This document shows, in pieces, positions 16,771 to 19,217 of a stretch of DNA of 19,217 bases. Origin of the DNA: DASQDN01 sp035630195 (lineage in GTDB: Bacteria > Acidobacteriota > Terriglobia > Bryobacterales > Bryobacteraceae); assembly GCA_035630195.1 (NCBI GenBank), contig DASQLD010000477.1, positions 1-19,217 on the forward strand. The letters run 5' to 3'. The notes beneath the pieces were generated by a model. That model saw only the letters and a program-made list of their open reading frames with translations. It was not told the DNA's origin and searched no databases. How positions within the stretch are numbered: the stretch's first letter is position 1; the number at the start of each line of letters is the position of its first letter. The position numbers and the translations under genes were made by a program.

Positions 16771-16956
16771 TCAGACAATTGTACTTCGAGCAGCAAGGAA
16801 GTAAAACGTCAATCCAACAGCGAGGACTACAAGAGTAATTGTGACGAGTATCCGCCCTCTCCGGGCCGACGCTTGATCGCGAAGTTTACCCTTGTGAACC
16901 CAGGCGCGCCAAATCTCTTCATCAACTACTACTTGGTCGTTCTGCGATGGATTCAT
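16771..16956 (-). CDS. Small single-pass membrane protein
   Basis: This is a 61-aa protein with a polar N-terminal half containing DEEIWRAWVHKGKLRDQASA (12-31) and an RRGR stop-transfer-like patch. One hydrophobic helix follows (ILVTITLVVLAVGLTFYFLA, about 36-55). The positive charges before the helix suggest the N-terminus is cytoplasmic. AAGGAAG at 16962-16968, 5 nt before the ATG, gives a convincing start. I know of similar short acidobacterial proteins with the WRAWV.KGKLR pattern, but no function. It lies between the 97-aa protein gene and the basic protein gene on the same strand. Confidence 0.7.
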   Translation of the reverse strand: MNPSQNDQVVVDEEIWRAWVHKGKLRDQASARRGRILVTITLVVLAVGLTFYFLAARSTIV

Positions 16957-17063
16957 GTGTGCTTCCTTCCCGTTTTACTTTCTGCGATTACATCTGATGC
17001 CGGAACATCACCGTCAAACAGCCTCGTTACGCCTGCGGCGTGCGCCAAGCGACTCCGACCGGC

Positions 17064-17357
17064 TTACCATGTGACTTTGTGGACGGGTTCTTTCTCTTGT
17101 GCGCCTCTCGCTCGGCCGTGCAGGACCATTTCCGCTTCAGTGTAGGTAAATGTGCGAGCCTGCTCGTCTTCATCGCACCGCTCCAGGATTTCCCGGCATA
17201 ACAGCGGCAGTTCTTGCAGCCGAATGTTATATCTCCGAGTCAGTGCCATATCCGTCTTCACGGCAAACTTCGTCCGCGTTCGGTCCTCCGCAATGCGTTC
17301 GAAGGTGAACACGCGGAACCCGGTAACGTCAGTGAACCCAGTCAGAACGAATCGCAT
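17064..17357 (-). CDS. Conserved-looking hypothetical protein, 97 aa
   Basis: The product begins MRFVLTGFTDVTGFRVFTFE and contains FAVKTDMALTRRYNIRLQEL (residues 31-50) and LLCREILERCDEDE (52-65), an alternation of strands and helices without transmembrane segments. The start at 17357 is fixed by a strong AAGGAG 6 nt upstream; the frame is open for 28 more codons, but these overlap the GIY-YIG gene and are not needed. The first 16 bases overlap the 3' end of that gene, so the two are translated from one message. I see no catalytic motif and assign no function. Confidence 0.75.
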   Translation of the reverse strand: MRFVLTGFTDVTGFRVFTFERIAEDRTRTKFAVKTDMALTRRYNIRLQELPLLCREILERCDEDEQARTFTYTEAEMVLHGRARGAQEKEPVHKVTW

Positions 17358-17713
17358 TGTGCGCTCCTTGCAAACATCTCGTTCGCCGTCATTGTCATTC
17401 CGCTCGCGTCCTGCGGATCGCGCGGCGAGCTCCGATTGCAAAACGGCTCATATTCCAGAACCAGGCGATCTTGCCTGATCGATCGTGTCGCCGGTTCGCA
17501 AACCTCAAAGACGAACCCGGTCGGTTGTCGTCTCACGAGACGTGTCGCGAGTTCGTGCAGATGAGTTAATAGCGTGTTTTGTATGTTGTCGGTTTCGCCG
17601 ATATAAATCCACTCACGTGCATTCGAAATTCCGTAGACTCCGGACGTTGCTGGCGCGTAGCTGTGAACTCCTGCTGACGTCAGTGGTCGGGAAATAGATT
17701 CTTCAAATGGCAT
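17342..17713 (-). CDS. GIY-YIG-fold protein, apparently degenerate
   Basis: This 123-aa protein has the GIY-YIG nuclease core: SGVYGISNAREWIYIGETDN, with the first motif as GVY (25-27) and the second as YIG (37-39). Active members cut DNA using an Arg about ten residues after the YIG Tyr and a Glu nine residues before a conserved Pro. By hand alignment those places are T47 and Q81 here, with downstream RLVLEYEPFCN (83-93) matching the family's LI....P..N end. It may therefore bind DNA or nucleotides without cutting. The ATG at 17713 lies 2 nt after the stop of the 85-aa gene. The C-terminus overlaps the start of the 97-aa gene by 16 nt, so it is embedded in the operon. Nuclease loss is inferred. 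Confidence 0.8.
   Translation of the reverse strand: MPFEESISRPLTSAGVHSYAPATSGVYGISNAREWIYIGETDNIQNTLLTHLHELATRLVRRQPTGFVFEVCEPATRSIRQDRLVLEYEPFCNRSSPRDPQDASGMTMTANEMFARSAQCDSF
17364..17369 (-). promoter_or_regulatory. Ribosome binding site deciding the 97-aa protein start
   Basis: AAGGAG on the minus strand, 6 nt before the ATG at 17357 and inside the 3' end of the GIY-YIG gene. It rules against the longer frame that starts at 17441. Confidence 0.75.
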
Positions 17714-17715
17714 GT

Positions 17716-17973
17716 TTATCCGGCCCGGCCAGCAGGAATTACTCGACTCGTTGCGGCATTGATTCCCGTACTCGTAGTTCTCTTAATAGAAACCGGGTCC
17801 AGCATGAATCGAAGCCGCGCCATCAACGTCTTGCCGAGACTAATCTCATCGGCATTAGATTTGAAGCCGGGCATCTTTGGATCGATGAACTCTTTGCGGA
17901 AGAGCTGATCTGCCACCAGGGTGGTTAGCAACTCTAGTTCTTTCGTGGTGAGTTTCAGCGTGACGAGTTTCAT
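17716..17973 (-). CDS. Hypothetical protein, 85 aa
   Basis: The protein starts MKLVTLKLTTKELELLTTLV and continues DQLFRKEFIDPKMPGFKSNA (22-41), then LGKTLMARLRFML (46-58) and a Ser/Thr-rich tail. The N-terminal two thirds read as an amphipathic helical unit; no family is recognised. AGGGG at 17980-17984, 6 nt before the ATG, supports the start. It lies 32 nt after the groEL stop and 2 nt before the GIY-YIG start, so it is the first small gene in the probable groEL-led transcript. Confidence 0.75.
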   Translation of the reverse strand: MKLVTLKLTTKELELLTTLVADQLFRKEFIDPKMPGFKSNADEISLGKTLMARLRFMLDPVSIKRTTSTGINAATSRVIPAGRAG

Positions 17974-18005
17974 CCTGGACCCCTGTTCCTTGCTAAACGT
18001 CGGGA

Positions 18006-19217
18006 CTAGTTATCCGACTCTTCCACCGCCTCGCAGACCATCGCCTCGGTTGTAAGCATCAGAGAGGCGATAGAAGCGGCGTTCTGCAGAGCTGTCCGAG
18101 TCACCTTCGTAGGATCGATGACACCCGCCTCCACGAGATCTTCGTACTGATCGGTGGCCGCATTGAACCCAAAGTTTGGTTCGGAGCTTGCTTTGATCTT
18201 TCCCACGACGATCGAGCCTTCCATTCCTCCGTTGTTCACGATCTGTCGGACCGGTTCCTCGCAGGCGCGGCGCACGATCGTTACGCCGAACTGCTCGTCT
18301 TCTTCGAGCTTCAGCTTCTCCAGTGCGATCGACGCTCGTAGAAGGGCTACCCCGCCGCCGGGCACGATGCCTTCCTCGACGGCTGCGCGAGTGGCATGAA
18401 GGGCGTCCTCTACACGCGCCTTCTTTTCCTTCATTTCGGTCTCGGTAGCGGCGCCTACTTTGATGATTGCTACTCCGCCCGCCAGTTTGGCCAGCCGTTC
18501 CTGCAACTTCTCGCGATCATAGTCCGATGTGGTTTCCTCGATCTGAGTCCTCAGTTGCTTTATCCGGCCTTCGATGTTCTTCAGAATTCCAGCGCCGTCG
18601 ATGATCGTGGTGTTGTCTTTATTTACGATGACGCGCTTGGCACGCCCCAGGTCTTCGAGTTGAACGCCTTCCAGTTTGATGCCGGTCTCTTCCATAATTG
18701 GCTTGCCACCGGTAAGGATCGAGATGTCTTCCAGCATCGCCTTGCGGCGATCGCCGAAACCGGGAGCTTTCACTGCGCACACATTCAACGAGCCGCGCAG
18801 CTTATTGACTACAAACGTGGCCAGGGCTTCCCCTTCTACATCCTCGGAGATCACTAGCAACGGCTGACCGGCGCGCGCGACTAACTCGAGCAGCGGCAGG
18901 ACGTCCTTCATGCTGCTGATCTTCTTCTCGTGAATCAAAATATACGGATCCTGGAGAACGCACTCCATGCGCTCGGGGTCGCTGATGAAATATGGAGAAA
19001 GATAGCCGCGGTCAAACTGCATACCCTCCACGGTCTCCAACTCCGTGGTCATGGTCTTGGACTCTTCCACTGTGATCACGCCATCCTTGCCCACCCTTTC
19101 CATCGCTTGCGCGATGACGTCGCCGATAGTGGCGTCGCTATTGGCGGAAATGCGGCCGACCTGGGCGATCATCTCGCCGGAAACCGGCTTGGAAAGTTTC
19201 TTGATTTCTTCGACAGC
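18006..19217 (-). CDS. groEL: Chaperonin GroEL (60 kDa), N-terminus outside the window
   Basis: The 403 residues present match GroEL from about residue 130 of the E. coli protein to the end. They cover part of the intermediate domain, the whole apical domain and the C-terminal equatorial domain. Clear marks are GRISANSDATIGDVIAQAM, VKAPGFGDRRKAMLEDI, AKLAGGVAIIKVGAATETEM and VEDALHATRAAVEEGIVPGG, the last carrying the Asp needed for ATP hydrolysis. The protein ends LTTEAMVCEAVEESDN, so the Gly-Gly-Met tail that fills the cavity in canonical GroEL is missing. That, and the absence of a visible groES inside the window, suggests a secondary paralogue, although groES could lie beyond 19217. The frame runs to the window edge, so the methionine at 19172 is internal. 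It is followed on the same strand by the small genes. Confidence 0.97.
   Translation of the reverse strand, partial: AVEEIKKLSKPVSGEMIAQVGRISANSDATIGDVIAQAMERVGKDGVITVEESKTMTTELETVEGMQFDRGYLSPYFISDPERMECVLQDPYILIHEKKISSMKDVLPLLELVARAGQPLLVISEDVEGEALATFVVNKLRGSLNVCAVKAPGFGDRRKAMLEDISILTGGKPIMEETGIKLEGVQLEDLGRAKRVIVNKDNTTIIDGAGILKNIEGRIKQLRTQIEETTSDYDREKLQERLAKLAGGVAIIKVGAATETEMKEKKARVEDALHATRAAVEEGIVPGGGVALLRASIALEKLKLEEDEQFGVTIVRRACEEPVRQIVNNGGMEGSIVVGKIKASSEPNFGFNAATDQYEDLVEAGVIDPTKVTRTALQNAASIASLMLTTEAMVCEAVEESDN

Overview
The window looks like chromosomal DNA from an Acidobacteriota bacterium, probably of the Solibacter/Bryobacter kind. This is inferred from gene style, not from any marker gene. 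The pointers are a large Oar-like TonB-type receptor with an N-terminal carboxypeptidase-regulatory-like domain, a Tat-exported glycosidase with an RSRRQFLAALA-type leader, moderately high GC, and several small hypothetical proteins of a kind I associate with that phylum. I see no tRNA, rRNA, CRISPR array, insertion sequence or phage gene.

Left part (1-8451). On the minus strand lie the N-terminal part of a RecQ-family helicase (cut by the window edge) and an outer-membrane TonB-dependent-receptor-like protein of about 1187 aa. Divergent from these is a thiamine-diphosphate enzyme of the pyruvate oxidase/PoxB type. Convergent to that is a Tat-exported GH51 alpha-L-arabinofuranosidase, and divergent from it a 65-aa zinc-ribbon-like protein with a GTG start.

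Middle (8452-15742). About 1.5 kb of gene-poor DNA holds one plausible small CxxC protein. It is followed by a compact plus-strand operon: GT4 glycosyltransferase fused to a C-terminal alpha/alpha-toroid-like domain, a long GH130 protein, a second GT4, and a short GH130. Spacings are 33 nt, 18 nt and a 4-nt ATGA overlap. GH130 enzymes are mainly inverting beta-mannoside phosphorylases, so the operon most likely makes and recycles a mannose-containing oligosaccharide or glycoside. The product is not known from sequence.

Right part (15771-19217). A minus-strand cluster starts with groEL (its N-terminus lies outside the window; it lacks the usual GGM tail). Five small genes follow: an 85-aa protein, a GIY-YIG-fold protein that appears to lack catalytic residues, a 97-aa protein, a 61-aa membrane protein and a 74-aa basic protein. 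Further on is a receiver-like protein lacking the phosphoacceptor Asp. This cluster converges on the GT4/GH130 operon. Together the two resemble a stress or survival island (chaperonin, small proteins, mannoside metabolism), but that reading is inference.

The most interesting items are the GT4-GH130-GT4-GH130 operon, the degenerate GIY-YIG and receiver proteins, and the tail-less GroEL with its small-gene neighbours.
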